From the NCBI RefSeq assembly GCF_900177345.1, contig NZ_FWZT01000015.1:1-64000 (forward strand): a DNA stretch of 64,000 bases, written 5' to 3'. The position numbers were made by a program, and so were the translations under genes. Source of the DNA: Pseudobacteriovorax antillogorgiicola (GTDB lineage: Bacteria > Bdellovibrionota_B > Oligoflexia > Oligoflexales > Oligoflexaceae). The notes below the pieces were generated by a model. It was given only the letters and a program-made list of their open reading frames with translations, had not been told where the DNA came from and searched no databases. Positions 7,709 through 16,837 of this stretch are shown here, piece by piece (positions within the stretch are counted from its first letter, which is position 1; every line of letters starts with the position of its first letter).

Positions 7709-10600
7709 GTGAAACATATTATCAAAAGTCTTTTCCTAGTTCATTGCCTCTATTTTCCTTTGATAATGGATTCCACACCTTGTAACGCGGCAGATTTGGT
7801 TCGACCTTCAATAGTTGATAGCACCAGCACGATAGAATCAAAGTACCTTTCGGTGTTTATTGAGTCTTATGATGGAACAACAATATTTGATGATGAGGAA
7901 CTCCACAGGGCTCTTAGAAATAAAAAAAGTGAGCCTTTTCAAACATTTATTGATCACCTTGATGCAAAATATGTCGATAGGCTTGGTATTCAAGATATAG
8001 TTAAGAAGTATAAATCACAGGAGTTTGAAAGCCTCGCACATCATAGCTTAAATTTTGGTAACACACCTAACTTTCATTGGTATCACTTCAAAGCCGAAGT
8101 TCCTAAAATCATTACGGAAAACCTCATGCTAAAGCTGTCTGGATACTACTTTGATGCAAGAGTTTGGATATTCGATGAAGATGGCAAAATAGTTTCACAG
8201 TTCAGAGATAGTATCGCCTTTCCTAGTAGTAACTCATTTACGCTAAAAAATGGAACGGTGATTGCATTTCCGCTAGAACTAAAAAGCAGAAGCATCTATG
8301 ATTTCTACATTCGAGTTGACACCTCCTACGAGCCCCACACTGCAAATTTCTCGTTTGTAAAGAAGCTTGATCTTGAAGCACAGCTTGAGTTAAACGCCTA
8401 CATTGATTCTGGATATGCTGGGATCATTGTTTCATTATTTCTCTATAATCTATTTATATATGTCTTCACACGAGACTCTGTATATCTCTATTATTGTTTA
8501 TATGTAGCTTCTCTAGCCCATTTATGCCTATTCCTAAAAGGGGTCTACTATCCAGTACAAAATGTAGTCGAATCCTATCAGGTTCATGTTTTCGGTTCAC
8601 TAGCAGTTACTTCATTAATGGGGCAACTGTTTGCCAAGAAGTTTCTCGGTGTAAAGAGGTTTATATCAGGAAAGTTGATTACCAATTTTAAGGTATTCTA
8701 CTCCATCTGGATTTTCAATATGTTGGGCTCGATTTTCCTGCCCTCTAAGTTCATGGTCTACTCTTCACTTGTTGCAACCATATTTGCTCTTGTGACATTG
8801 ACAGTAATGACAGCTTTGGCGATACGTAATGGGTATATAGAAGGCTATACCTTTGCCGTCGCATTTTTGGCTCTATTTATTGGAAGCTTTGCGAAGGTAT
8901 TCGAATCTTTTGCAATAATACCTAAAGTGATCTCAACTTGGTTTTCGATTCAACTTGGCTCGGCTCTTGAGTTGATTTTACTATCAGTTTCTATGGGGAC
9001 GAAAATACGAATATTAGCAGACACACTAAGATCTAAGAATAAACAGATTATGACCTTTGCAAATCATATGGAGGATCTTGTTAATGAAAAAACAGCTGAA
9101 ATTAGAGTAATTCACGACAGTATTCCTCAAGGCCTTTTTACAGTTTCGGATCCTGTTAAGCTTCATGTGGAAAATGGCTACTCTGCTAAACTGGAATCGA
9201 TAGTCGATCAGGACAAACTAGAGTCCAAGTCCATTAATGATATTCTGCTAAGAAAATCGACCCTAGATAAAGACCAAATAAACATTATCATAACCTGCCT
9301 ATCATCCTCCCTTGGTGCTGATGATCTTAACTTTGAGCTGAATTCGCATAATCTACCAAGGGAAATCGAGATTGAAGTTAATGACAATCAAAAAGTACTA
9401 GAAGTCGACTGGATACCAGTTAAAAAAGATGAAAGTATTCATAAGATTCTTGTGAGCTTGCGTGATGTGACTGATAGTAGAGCGATGGAATTAACAATCA
9501 AGAGACAAGAGATAGAAGCAGCGATCTGTTTGGAGCTAGTAGATACTGATCCAGAACTGTGCGAAAAATTCTTTACATCCACTAGGTTCCTAGTAAAAAA
9601 ATCTCTTGACTTCATCGACAGCGGTGATCTTGATGCTACAAGCCTTCATCGGGAGATCTTCATTAACGTGCATACTATAAAGGGAAATGCCAGATCTCTG
9701 AACTTGCGGTACCTAGCTACCCAGGTCCATGTTTTTGAGGATATTCTGGAAAAGAATGAAGAATTCGGACGGCATGAATTACTTAATAAGTTTAGTAGAG
9801 TTATCGATACAATAAAAAAATATGAAAGTATAAATAATGTCACTTTGAATAGGCTAACTCGACCATCTAATCAATACTCAATCAGCAATCAAACGATTGA
9901 AGAAATCTTAGATATTCTCGACGAAAAGAAACAATTTAACGAAAGTAAAAAGCTCCAGCTGCTATTGGAATTAGAAAGAATGAGAAGCGTATCTCTAGCA
10001 GATGTTTTATCTGATCTAAAAGAGATGCTAATCTCCATAGCCCATGAATTAGGAAAAGAGATTCCAAGTCTTCGATTGACGGGTAATCTATATATGGACA
10101 CTAATATTTCTATTTTCTTCACCAATATTCTAACTCATTTGTTAAGAAATTCAATTGATCATGGGATAGAAAAGAGGGCAATCCGAGAGGATCTATCCAA
10201 ACCAGCTAATGGCCAGATATTCATTAGAGTCGAGGAACGAACTGACAAAGAAAGTATTGTAATCTCGATCAGTGATGATGGAAAAGGTTTAGACCTAAAA
10301 AAGCTTGAGAAAATGGGAATAGAGAAAGGTCTTCTGCCGAAGAATGGTAACACAAGCAGTCAAATAGCAGATATAGTTTTTTCGGCGGGTCTATCCACTG
10401 CGAATAAGATCTCCGAAATTTCGGGGCGTGGCGTAGGTTTAAACTCAGTAAAATCATATGTTGAGAGTCATGACTCATGTATTAGTATAGCGCTTAAGAA
10501 ACCCAATAACCAAGGCAATTGGGAATTTTCAATTGATATCGAAGCTCCTAGATTGCTATTTGCTGATGTTGTACTACATGAGACTACTAGCTCGATATAG
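7709..10600 (+). CDS. 7TM-DISM receptor fused to a CheA-like Hpt and ATPase module (sensor kinase)
   Basis: The 963-residue product starts at GTG. It has a signal peptide, an extracytoplasmic 7TMR-DISMED2-type domain (about 45-210), seven membrane helices (about 225-430), a coiled coil near 440-465 and a PAS-like region to about 590. An Hpt domain carries 'VHTIKGNAR' with the phospho-acceptor His near residue 655. A CheA-type HATPase follows ('LLRNSIDHGIEKR', 'SDDGKGLD', 'SEISGRGVGL'). I see no HisKA dimerisation helix pair, no receiver and no CheW-like domain. It probably senses an external ligand and phosphorylates its own or a partner Hpt. It stands alone between the receptor and a repeat copy, and no cognate regulator is adjacent. 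Confidence 0.8.
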   Translation: MKHIIKSLFLVHCLYFPLIMDSTPCNAADLVRPSIVDSTSTIESKYLSVFIESYDGTTIFDDEELHRALRNKKSEPFQTFIDHLDAKYVDRLGIQDIVKKYKSQEFESLAHHSLNFGNTPNFHWYHFKAEVPKIITENLMLKLSGYYFDARVWIFDEDGKIVSQFRDSIAFPSSNSFTLKNGTVIAFPLELKSRSIYDFYIRVDTSYEPHTANFSFVKKLDLEAQLELNAYIDSGYAGIIVSLFLYNLFIYVFTRDSVYLYYCLYVASLAHLCLFLKGVYYPVQNVVESYQVHVFGSLAVTSLMGQLFAKKFLGVKRFISGKLITNFKVFYSIWIFNMLGSIFLPSKFMVYSSLVATIFALVTLTVMTALAIRNGYIEGYTFAVAFLALFIGSFAKVFESFAIIPKVISTWFSIQLGSALELILLSVSMGTKIRILADTLRSKNKQIMTFANHMEDLVNEKTAEIRVIHDSIPQGLFTVSDPVKLHVENGYSAKLESIVDQDKLESKSINDILLRKSTLDKDQINIIITCLSSSLGADDLNFELNSHNLPREIEIEVNDNQKVLEVDWIPVKKDESIHKILVSLRDVTDSRAMELTIKRQEIEAAICLELVDTDPELCEKFFTSTRFLVKKSLDFIDSGDLDATSLHREIFINVHTIKGNARSLNLRYLATQVHVFEDILEKNEEFGRHELLNKFSRVIDTIKKYESINNVTLNRLTRPSNQYSISNQTIEEILDILDEKKQFNESKKLQLLLELERMRSVSLADVLSDLKEMLISIAHELGKEIPSLRLTGNLYMDTNISIFFTNILTHLLRNSIDHGIEKRAIREDLSKPANGQIFIRVEERTDKESIVISISDDGKGLDLKKLEKMGIEKGLLPKNGNTSSQIADIVFSAGLSTANKISEISGRGVGLNSVKSYVESHDSCISIALKKPNNQGNWEFSIDIEAPRLLFADVVLHETTSSI

Positions 10601-10637
10601 ATGTCACTAATCTGGACTGTCTTGATAGGCCCTTAGT

Positions 10638-10978
10638 AGTTACTTTCACCAGTAGAAATTCAAAAATCGATTTCCCTCTCATAGCCTGATCTGCGATAAT
10701 CTCCTGATTTCATAGAATTACCCAAGACTTCGAGGACTCAAGGGTGAACCTCCGGTCTCAGCTATGGCGATCTACGGATTCACTTGAACCTATAAAACAA
10801 GCTACTCTTCTGCTATCCTGATATCATTGGGAATGGTGGTGTGCGTTCTGATTTCTAGTTGAGTGCTAAGTTCGGATCAAAAACTAGCAGCGTATCGAGA
10901 CCCCACCCCTGATCAATTGAAAACAGATTTTTCTCAAGTTTCCCGATCAAAAGTGGAATTTCTATTGGTGAATCTCAG
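10638..10978 (+). mobile_element. MITE-like repeat, copy 1 (about 341 bp, inverted ends)
   Basis: The left end reads TTTCACCAGTAGAAATTC. The right end, reverse-complemented, reads TTCACCAATAGAAATTC, so the ends form an imperfect inverted repeat. The interior is strongly conserved with copies at 14,223, 15,248 and 18,223 and has no conserved long ORF. Its right end abuts the duplicated receptor fragment exactly. No transposase is present. A non-autonomous element mobilised in trans is the simplest reading. Confidence 0.7.
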
Positions 10979-11278
10979 ATGAATTATGCCTTAAACTTTG
11001 TTTCATCTAGAGACCTCTATTTGAGAAACCCGTTGAGGCGTGATAATGAAGAGCTTGAAGGCTATTTGAATTTCGATACAACACTTGCCTATAGACCCAC
11101 CAAAGAGTACTCATTGACTTTAAAGGTGCAAAACGTTTTTGATAACGAATATTATCATCCAGGTGGTGAACAAGCTGACTCAGGAATCAATAGGAGCCAA
11201 CCAGCCGCTGGCTTCAGAAACTCATTGATTCCACAAGCTAAAAGAACGTTTCTAGTTGGACTCAAGGCAAAATTCTGA
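10979..11278 (+). pseudogene. 3' fragment of the TonB-dependent receptor gene (last 99 codons)
   Basis: The fragment encodes the final barrel strands of the receptor ('QNVFDNEYYHPGGEQ' through the terminal Phe) and is identical to the parent gene. It has an ATG at its first base but no ribosome site, and a barrel fragment alone would not be functional. It is best read as a by-product of the duplication. Confidence 0.85.
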
Positions 11279-11301
11279 TTTCGATCAAAATCGAACATTA
11301 A
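10979..11301 (+). repeat. 323-bp direct repeat, copy B
   Basis: This is an exact copy of 7249-7571. Its left edge coincides with the last base of repeat copy 1 and its right edge is at 11,301. Recombination with copy A would release a 3,730-bp circle carrying the 7TM-DISM kinase and repeat copy 1, and would leave the receptor gene intact. Confidence 0.95.
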
Positions 11302-11551
11302 GTTTAAGAATCACTACTTATAAGTTCATTGCTTATTTTCAGTGAATTGCACAGCATGGCCGGTGCCAAAAGATCTCAATTAACCCAGTAAATCTAAAGC
11401 ATTAAACCTACAAAGTTTCCTTCAAGCCTGTTACTATGTTTACCTAATGTTAGGACACCCATCCGCCAATATCTCTAATTCATTGTCAAAAATCCATGGC
11501 TCAGCACTTGCTCTTCAATTTGGTATACGCCTTTGCTGTGAGGAGACCACG

Positions 11552-13165
11552 ATGAAAGCAATGCGAGCGGCTCTCGATGTACTAGTGCTAATTCCTCTAT
11601 TACTAAGTTGTGATAACACTTTTGTCGACAACAGAGGCAAACAGGAGCAAAGCCAAGCTCCCCTTCTTCCTAAGGGGATAGAATTTTCTGTTGAACTGAT
11701 TGGTTTGGCTAACCTAGACAACGATAGTGGAGGTGGCATCGACTTCGAGAACCCGATCACAGAAGCCGAAGATGAACTGGTTCGCTGGGAACTAACTCCT
11801 GATCAGCTGTCGCTCATCGAAACTGATCATCTATTGGAATTGAAACTAGAGTCTACTGACCCTAGTATTAGGGTCTGGAAGAATGGAACTTTAATACTGG
11901 GAAAAGGATCGAAACCATCTCATTCCATCAAATACGATGAGATCGGCGGAATTGACGTTGAATTTGGAGAATTCAATACCAAGGAAGTGATTAGCATAAG
12001 CCACCTGAATGCAAATGGTGAATCTATTGGCAAGGGAAGCTTGACTCTTCGCTCGGCACCCTTAATTCTAAACCACCACCTTCAACCATCTGAACATGTC
12101 TATGCACTGGAAACTGAGGGCAACGAAGCACTCATCGAGGCATATAAGAGTGTTTTAAAGACTAAGTTCACACCTCTTTCTGGCACACGCTATCAAGACG
12201 ATGTGTGGGTTCAAGATGAGATTGAATTCGCCACTAGTATCGACCCTAGTGGTAAGAGGCAAGATATTATTGTTGATTCTATCCGAGACCGAGGGCTTGC
12301 TCCCCTAGCAAAAGATATATCGACTAAGCAAACTGTTGTCCGCACCTGGGGTCTACCTTCAACAGCGACTACCTTCGACTCTTTTGGCAATCTAGAGGCA
12401 AGCCCTCCAGTTACTGTTGATGGTGTCAATTATCCTTTTGGCAGGATTTACTATGGTGCCAACGACAACCCTTCTGAAAGCTTGAGTGAGTTACTCGCTG
12501 AAGCCTTAAGTGCCCAAGTTGTCCAAAAGCCTTTTGCCATAGATACCAGTTGGCTATGTGTAGGACACGTTGACGAGTTTTCTACATTTGTTCCTGATAC
12601 AAACTCCCCTAAAGGATTCAAGCTCCTAATTTCTGATATAAATGAAGCCTATAAACTATTAGAAGCTATGTCGGCAGATACCATGCTACCTCAGTATGCT
12701 CGTGACTTTGGTTATGAGAATGTCGAAGCTATTCTGGACGATCAAGCTCTACGAACCCTCAACGAGAATTTACAAGAAAATATCTTGGATCAAATCGTCG
12801 GAACATTTAAAAAAGAACTAGGGCTTGATGATACAGATATAATAAAAGTCCCCAGTCTCTTTGAAGATGAATTATGTGGTGATGGGGCTCATGGTGCATT
12901 GATACCAGGAATGGTTAATCTTGTAGTAGCAGATGATGAGGAGGGGGCGACAAACCTCTTTATTCCGGATCCTTTTATCCGAGCTGAGCTAACAGACCAG
13001 GCTAGCGATCCGTTCATAAAAGACTTAACTGAAAAGCTACCATCTGACTTAGATCTGCATTTTGTAGATGACTGGACAGTCTATCATATGGGGATGGGTG
13101 AGATCCATTGCGGCACTAATGTAAAACGAACACCAATGCAGAATAGTGGAGTACCGAGAACCTAA
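11552..13165 (+). CDS. Protein-arginine deiminase (PAD) family lipoprotein
   Basis: PAD enzymes convert peptidyl-arginine to citrulline. The C-terminal two thirds carries the PAD signatures 'VWVQDEIEF' (Asp222), 'WLCVGHVDEF' (His339, Asp341), 'YPFGRIYYG', 'CGDGAHGALIPGMVNLV' and 'MGMGEIHCGTNVKRTP' (Cys520). These match the four catalytic residues of vertebrate PADs (D350, H471, D473, C645 in human PAD4), so activity is plausible. The N-terminus has a lipoprotein signal ending 'LLLSC', placing the protein at the cell envelope. I chose the ATG at 11,552, preceded by AGGAG, over an upstream ATG at 11,447. The N-terminal 150 residues look beta-rich, as in the PAD middle domains. A HEAT-repeat lipoprotein follows 59 bases downstream. 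Confidence 0.9.
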   Translation: MKAMRAALDVLVLIPLLLSCDNTFVDNRGKQEQSQAPLLPKGIEFSVELIGLANLDNDSGGGIDFENPITEAEDELVRWELTPDQLSLIETDHLLELKLESTDPSIRVWKNGTLILGKGSKPSHSIKYDEIGGIDVEFGEFNTKEVISISHLNANGESIGKGSLTLRSAPLILNHHLQPSEHVYALETEGNEALIEAYKSVLKTKFTPLSGTRYQDDVWVQDEIEFATSIDPSGKRQDIIVDSIRDRGLAPLAKDISTKQTVVRTWGLPSTATTFDSFGNLEASPPVTVDGVNYPFGRIYYGANDNPSESLSELLAEALSAQVVQKPFAIDTSWLCVGHVDEFSTFVPDTNSPKGFKLLISDINEAYKLLEAMSADTMLPQYARDFGYENVEAILDDQALRTLNENLQENILDQIVGTFKKELGLDDTDIIKVPSLFEDELCGDGAHGALIPGMVNLVVADDEEGATNLFIPDPFIRAELTDQASDPFIKDLTEKLPSDLDLHFVDDWTVYHMGMGEIHCGTNVKRTPMQNSGVPRT

Positions 13166-13224
13166 TCCGCACAGGTGGATGAGATCTTGTCATCGCCATT
13201 CTCGGAATGAATGAGGAGTCCGAT

Positions 13225-14142
13225 TTGAGATACCAATGCTTGGCAAAGCACCGCTTCCTAGGCTCTATTGTATTGTTAGCTGTCACAGCTTGTGAGCCAG
13301 ATAAATCAGATAAAGCCCAAGATCAACCGTTCAACCCAAGTGCAGATATACATTCGAATGCAGGAATCACTGAGCCTCGAATGGTAGAAACCCGTACAGA
13401 CCTCAATGATGATAAACAGCTTTCGAATAGCTGGAAATCTAGGATGCATTCCGAGTTACAAAGATATCAAATGGAACAACCAGATGCCTACCAACACCTT
13501 CTCAACCTTCAACCTCGAAAGACAAGGGCAAGAAAATTTCGGTTTATAGATAACAGATTCAAAGATCCAGAATCTACAGCGGTCCTACTGTATCGTTTAG
13601 CTGAACAGAAAAATACACCTGAAGTAAGAGAGGCTTTGGTAGAAGCAATGTCTCGAACAAACGGTCAATATGAGGACGCCCTACTCGACCTAATCGCCAA
13701 AGAACCATCGCCGAAGGTCAAAGGAAGACTCATTACTGCTTCTCGCAGATCTAAGCCTTCAGTTGCCAAACAAGCAGTTTTGTTGGGGCTTCGAGATAGC
13801 TCGTCATTTGTAAAAGCTTCAGCGGCTAGAACAGCCGCAAAAATACCAGCGGACTCTGATATTACTGACCAACTCATCAGGCTATTGGATGACTCAGAGG
13901 TAAAGACTCAAATAGCTGTCATCCGTTCCATCAGGGTCCTGAAGCCTACGGACGCTAGGGAGAAACTATTAAGGCTCACTCACTCGCCTAATTCTACTAT
14001 CCGGCTAGAAGCACTCTATAGTATCACTCAGATTGCACCTCATCTACTTGATCAAGTAAGCCACTTAGAAAGGGATAAGGTCCTTGAGGTTTCAAGGGCT
14101 GCTATGAGGTTACGTAGCTCTATGCCCCATACAGACAGATGA
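13225..14142 (+). CDS. HEAT-repeat lipoprotein
   Basis: The product has a lipoprotein signal ending 'LLAVTAC', a charged linker, then five or six helical HEAT-like repeats from about residue 100 ('EVREALVEAMSR', 'SSFVKASAARTAAKI', 'STIRLEALYSITQI'). Such solenoids bind proteins. I prefer the TTG at 13,225, which follows GAGGAG by six bases and gives a normal signal peptide; an ATG at 13,207 is an alternative. It lies directly after the deiminase gene on the same strand, so the two are probably co-transcribed. A role as docking or substrate partner of the deiminase is my inference. Confidence 0.7.
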   Translation: MRYQCLAKHRFLGSIVLLAVTACEPDKSDKAQDQPFNPSADIHSNAGITEPRMVETRTDLNDDKQLSNSWKSRMHSELQRYQMEQPDAYQHLLNLQPRKTRARKFRFIDNRFKDPESTAVLLYRLAEQKNTPEVREALVEAMSRTNGQYEDALLDLIAKEPSPKVKGRLITASRRSKPSVAKQAVLLGLRDSSSFVKASAARTAAKIPADSDITDQLIRLLDDSEVKTQIAVIRSIRVLKPTDAREKLLRLTHSPNSTIRLEALYSITQIAPHLLDQVSHLERDKVLEVSRAAMRLRSSMPHTDR

Positions 14143-14222
14143 AGTGGCATGGTTAAAATCTTTGCAGAAAATTATCCTTGAATTTATAGCTAGGCGCATT
14201 GAATGTTGCTTTCGGCATATAT

Positions 14223-14585
14223 GTGACTTTCGGCAGTAGAAATTCAAAAATCGATTTCCCTCTCATAGCCTGATCTACGATAATCTCCCAGTTTCATATA
14301 AATACCCAAGATTATGAGGATTCAAGGATGAACCTCCTATCTCTGATTTCAGCCTTCGGCAAGGAAGCTATTGCGATCTACGGATTCACTTGAACCTATA
14401 AAACAAGCTACTTTTCTGCTATCCTGATATCATCGGGAGTTGTGTTGTGCGCTCTGATTTCTAGTTGAGTGCTAAGTTCGGATCAAAAACTAGCAGCGTA
14501 TCGAGACCCCGCCCCTGATCGATTGAAAACAGATTTATTCTCAAGCTTCTCGATCAAAAGTGGAGTTTCTATTAGCAAAACTCAG
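14223..14585 (+). mobile_element. MITE-like repeat, copy 2 (about 363 bp)
   Basis: This is the most diverged copy. The left end is GACTTTCGGCAGTAGAAATTC, and it has an extra stretch of about 20 bases near 14,345-14,365. The right end (TTTCTATTAGCAAAACTCAG) has lost some symmetry. A second CTTTCGGCA lies 18 bases to the left, suggesting a nested or repeated insertion. Its right end faces the 3' end of the minus-strand BP74-like gene. Confidence 0.7.
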
Positions 14586-14617
14586 GATAAGAGTCCCGAT
14601 TTATTTCAATAGTAGTA

Positions 14618-15016
14618 CTAGAGAAGCACCTCCTGGATGAGCTGAGAGTCCCAGGGGCACCACCAACCATCTGGCAAGAAATGCCCTCCTACTTCACTAA
14701 GATTACTTTCAACGTAAGAGATAGTTGCGTCGCAAACTTCGACTGCGGCGAATGAAAACTCAATGGTGTCACTCTTAAGATAGAAACTCCAAGGCTTGTT
14801 GTACTCTATTGGTTCGGAAACGATTTTTCCGATCACTAACCTTTTAGCATCCTCAGCAATAATTTTGCGAGCCTGCGCAATTTTAGTTTCATCGGTTAGT
14901 TTGATTACAAAGCGGTCTTCAGATCCATCAGTCATTTCAAAATACGCCGATTCACTTTTCCCAATGTTTGCCCAAGTTAAGCTTACTACCACAATCGATT
15001 TCACTAGAGTATTCAT
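14618..15016 (-). CDS. Secreted BP74-like domain protein
   Basis: The 132-residue product has a signal peptide (to about residue 20) and one domain. Its pattern 'RFVIKLTDETKIAQAR', 'IEYNKPWSFYLKSDTIEF', 'AVEVCDATISYVE', 'GGHFLPDGWWCPWDSQL' is that of the BP74 N-terminal domain family, known in bacteria and Dictyostelium and without a firm biochemical role. I chose the ATG at 15,016, preceded by GGAG six bases upstream; longer starts would hide the signal peptide. It is monocistronic and lies between repeat copies 2 and 3, which suggests mobile cargo. Confidence 0.7.
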   Translation of the reverse strand: MNTLVKSIVVVSLTWANIGKSESAYFEMTDGSEDRFVIKLTDETKIAQARKIIAEDAKRLVIGKIVSEPIEYNKPWSFYLKSDTIEFSFAAVEVCDATISYVESNLSEVGGHFLPDGWWCPWDSQLIQEVLL

Positions 15017-15247
15017 GTTCAGCTCCATAAATTTAAGTGTCACATAGAGTGATTGAAATTCAAAAAAATCACTCGCAAATAATTCTACATATTTGAGTAT
15101 CCTGCAATTGACCAATGTCACTTATTTGTAAAGCTCTCATTTCTGCGCCAACTGATCAGCTGGCAATGCCACTAGATTTAACTCTTGATCAACATCTATT
15201 TCCTCATCTGCCCTTAGTATTTTGTGATCACAAGTACCAGAGTTTAA

Positions 15248-15589
15248 AGTTACTTTCGGCAGTTGAAATTCAGAAAACGATTTCCCTCTCATAGCCTGAT
15301 CTGCGATAATCCATCAATTTCAAAATGTCACCCAAGATATCGAGGATTCAAGGATGAACCTCCGGTCTCAACTATGGCAATCTACGGATTCACTTGAGTC
15401 TATAAAAAAAGGGAATATTCTGCTACCCTGATATCATCGGGATTGGTGATGTGCGCTCAGATTTTTAGTTGAGTACTAATTTCGGATCAAAAACTAGCAG
15501 CGTATCGAGACCCCACCCCTGATCAATTGAAAACAGATTTTTTCTCAAGTTTACCGATCAAAAGTGGAATTTCTATTGGTGAATCTCAG
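15248..15589 (+). mobile_element. MITE-like repeat, copy 3 (about 342 bp)
   Basis: The left end is ACTTTCGGCAGTTGAAATTC and the right end GAATTTCTATTGGTGAATC. The interior matches copies 1 and 4 almost throughout, including the stretches 'CTCATAGCCTGATCTGCGAT' and 'AAACTAGCAGCGTATCGAG'. Its right end runs straight into a 5'-truncated pseudopilin gene, to which it supplies an in-frame GTG at 15,564. Confidence 0.75.
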
Positions 15590-15986
15590 ATTGATGGGTA
15601 CTGTGATGGCTTTGCTAGTTTCCAATCTAACAGGAACCCAAGAAGAAGCAAACGTGGATCTTACCAAGCTCTCTATTGGTAAGGTTGAAAAGTCGCTCAA
15701 GCTCTATCGAGTTCATATGCTAAGGTACCCACGCGAGGCGGAAGGGTTAAATGCGCTCGTCAATTCAGATCAACGGCGATGGAGGGGACCTTATGCAACA
15801 GAGGAGTCATTGCTCGACCCTTTCGGAAACCCCCTCGAATACAGGCTTGAGAACGGAAAGCCTATAGTATGGTCTGTGGGGATTGACGGAACAGTTGATA
15901 CTAAAGATGACATTTTCAAAGATGACCATAAAACTGAAGATGAACCAATATCTTTCGAGCTTGAAATACCCCCCCTCTGGAAATAA
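15564..15986 (+). pseudogene. Type II secretion major pseudopilin (GspG-like) fragment fused to the repeat end
   Basis: From 15,590 the text matches GspG: 'MALLVSNLTGTQEEANVDL', 'SIGKVEKSLKLYRVHMLRYP', 'EGLNALV', 'WRGPY' and 'DPFGNPLEY'. The prepilin leader and the first residues of the hydrophobic N-terminal helix (the GFTLIE segment) are missing. The repeat end supplies a replacement start ('MEFLLVNLR'). Without the prepilin peptidase site the product cannot enter a pseudopilus, so I call it a pseudogene or chimera. No other type II secretion gene is nearby. Confidence 0.75.
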
Positions 15987-16117
15987 ATCCCACTAAAAGA
16001 GGCTATCGTTGGTAGCGGCCTAAGACCGCAAAATCTTTTTTGAAATATCTAATATTAGCGTATCACTAAGGTTATAAAACTATTGCATATTAAAAATAGC
16101 CATAGTAGGTCAATCCC

Positions 16118-16813
16118 TTGATATTAGAAGGCTCCGATACTGGGAGATCATTTTTGAAAGATACGTTAAAAATACTTATAGCGTTAATTTTTGTAGCAAT
16201 TTTTTACGTGATACTGACCAGGGATGAACCCTCCGAAAAAATTGAGATTCAAAGCAAGTCTCAAAGTGAATCACGTCAGAAAAATCTATCAGACACAACG
16301 GTAACCGAATCCGTTAAGCCCCTCTCCGATAAGAAAGTTACTTCTAGAAATGAAGGAATTTCTCAAGAGGATTTGAAAGATGAGCTTAAAAGAAAACTGG
16401 ATGAAACTACAGAATTTAATCAAGAGGATGTAGATCATATAGTTGAAAACCTTTTCTCGGAAAGCTCAGACTCTTGGTTCGTCAATTTACTGTCTAATTT
16501 TGGGTTTGACCCATTCGACAACCCGATTATGAATGGAGTTTTTGGCCTTCTTCCTCCGGTGGAGCCGGATAAGTGGCAATCATGCATAGTGGAGCGTTCT
16601 CAGGCAATCGACGCACGGGAGGGATCAGATGCATGCCTCACCGCCATCTCCGAGGAATTTCTAGAAGTCTTTCTAATAGAAAACGATGATCAAATTACAT
16701 ACGAAACTACCGTAAATAGCGATATTATTTCTGATTATGCCTTAAAAGCAAGAAATAGATGTAAGCTCGATTTCGTTGAAGTTCTGCATTTGTACACAAG
16801 TGATTGTATTTAA
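16118..16813 (+). CDS. Membrane-anchored protein of unknown function
   Basis: I do not recognise this 231-residue protein. It has one N-terminal membrane helix (about residues 17-35), a Ser/Lys/Glu-rich linker, a helical stretch near 80-115 and a C-terminal domain with four cysteines ('WQSCIVER', 'DACLTAI', 'NRCKLDF', 'SDCI'), consistent with a disulfide-bonded periplasmic domain. The start is TTG with poor ribosome-site support; an internal start is possible. It precedes the secreted SHACNL protein by 24 bases on the same strand, so the two are likely co-expressed. Confidence 0.55.
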   Translation: MILEGSDTGRSFLKDTLKILIALIFVAIFYVILTRDEPSEKIEIQSKSQSESRQKNLSDTTVTESVKPLSDKKVTSRNEGISQEDLKDELKRKLDETTEFNQEDVDHIVENLFSESSDSWFVNLLSNFGFDPFDNPIMNGVFGLLPPVEPDKWQSCIVERSQAIDAREGSDACLTAISEEFLEVFLIENDDQITYETTVNSDIISDYALKARNRCKLDFVEVLHLYTSDCI

Positions 16814-16837
16814 CTCTTTAAAATAGGAAAACACATT

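Noticed and set aside
10820-10860. GTGCG in the repeats as the 5' end of a group II intron
   Set aside because: The conserved sequence begins about 190 bases further left and has matching inverted ends, and three of four copies are not followed by intron sequence.
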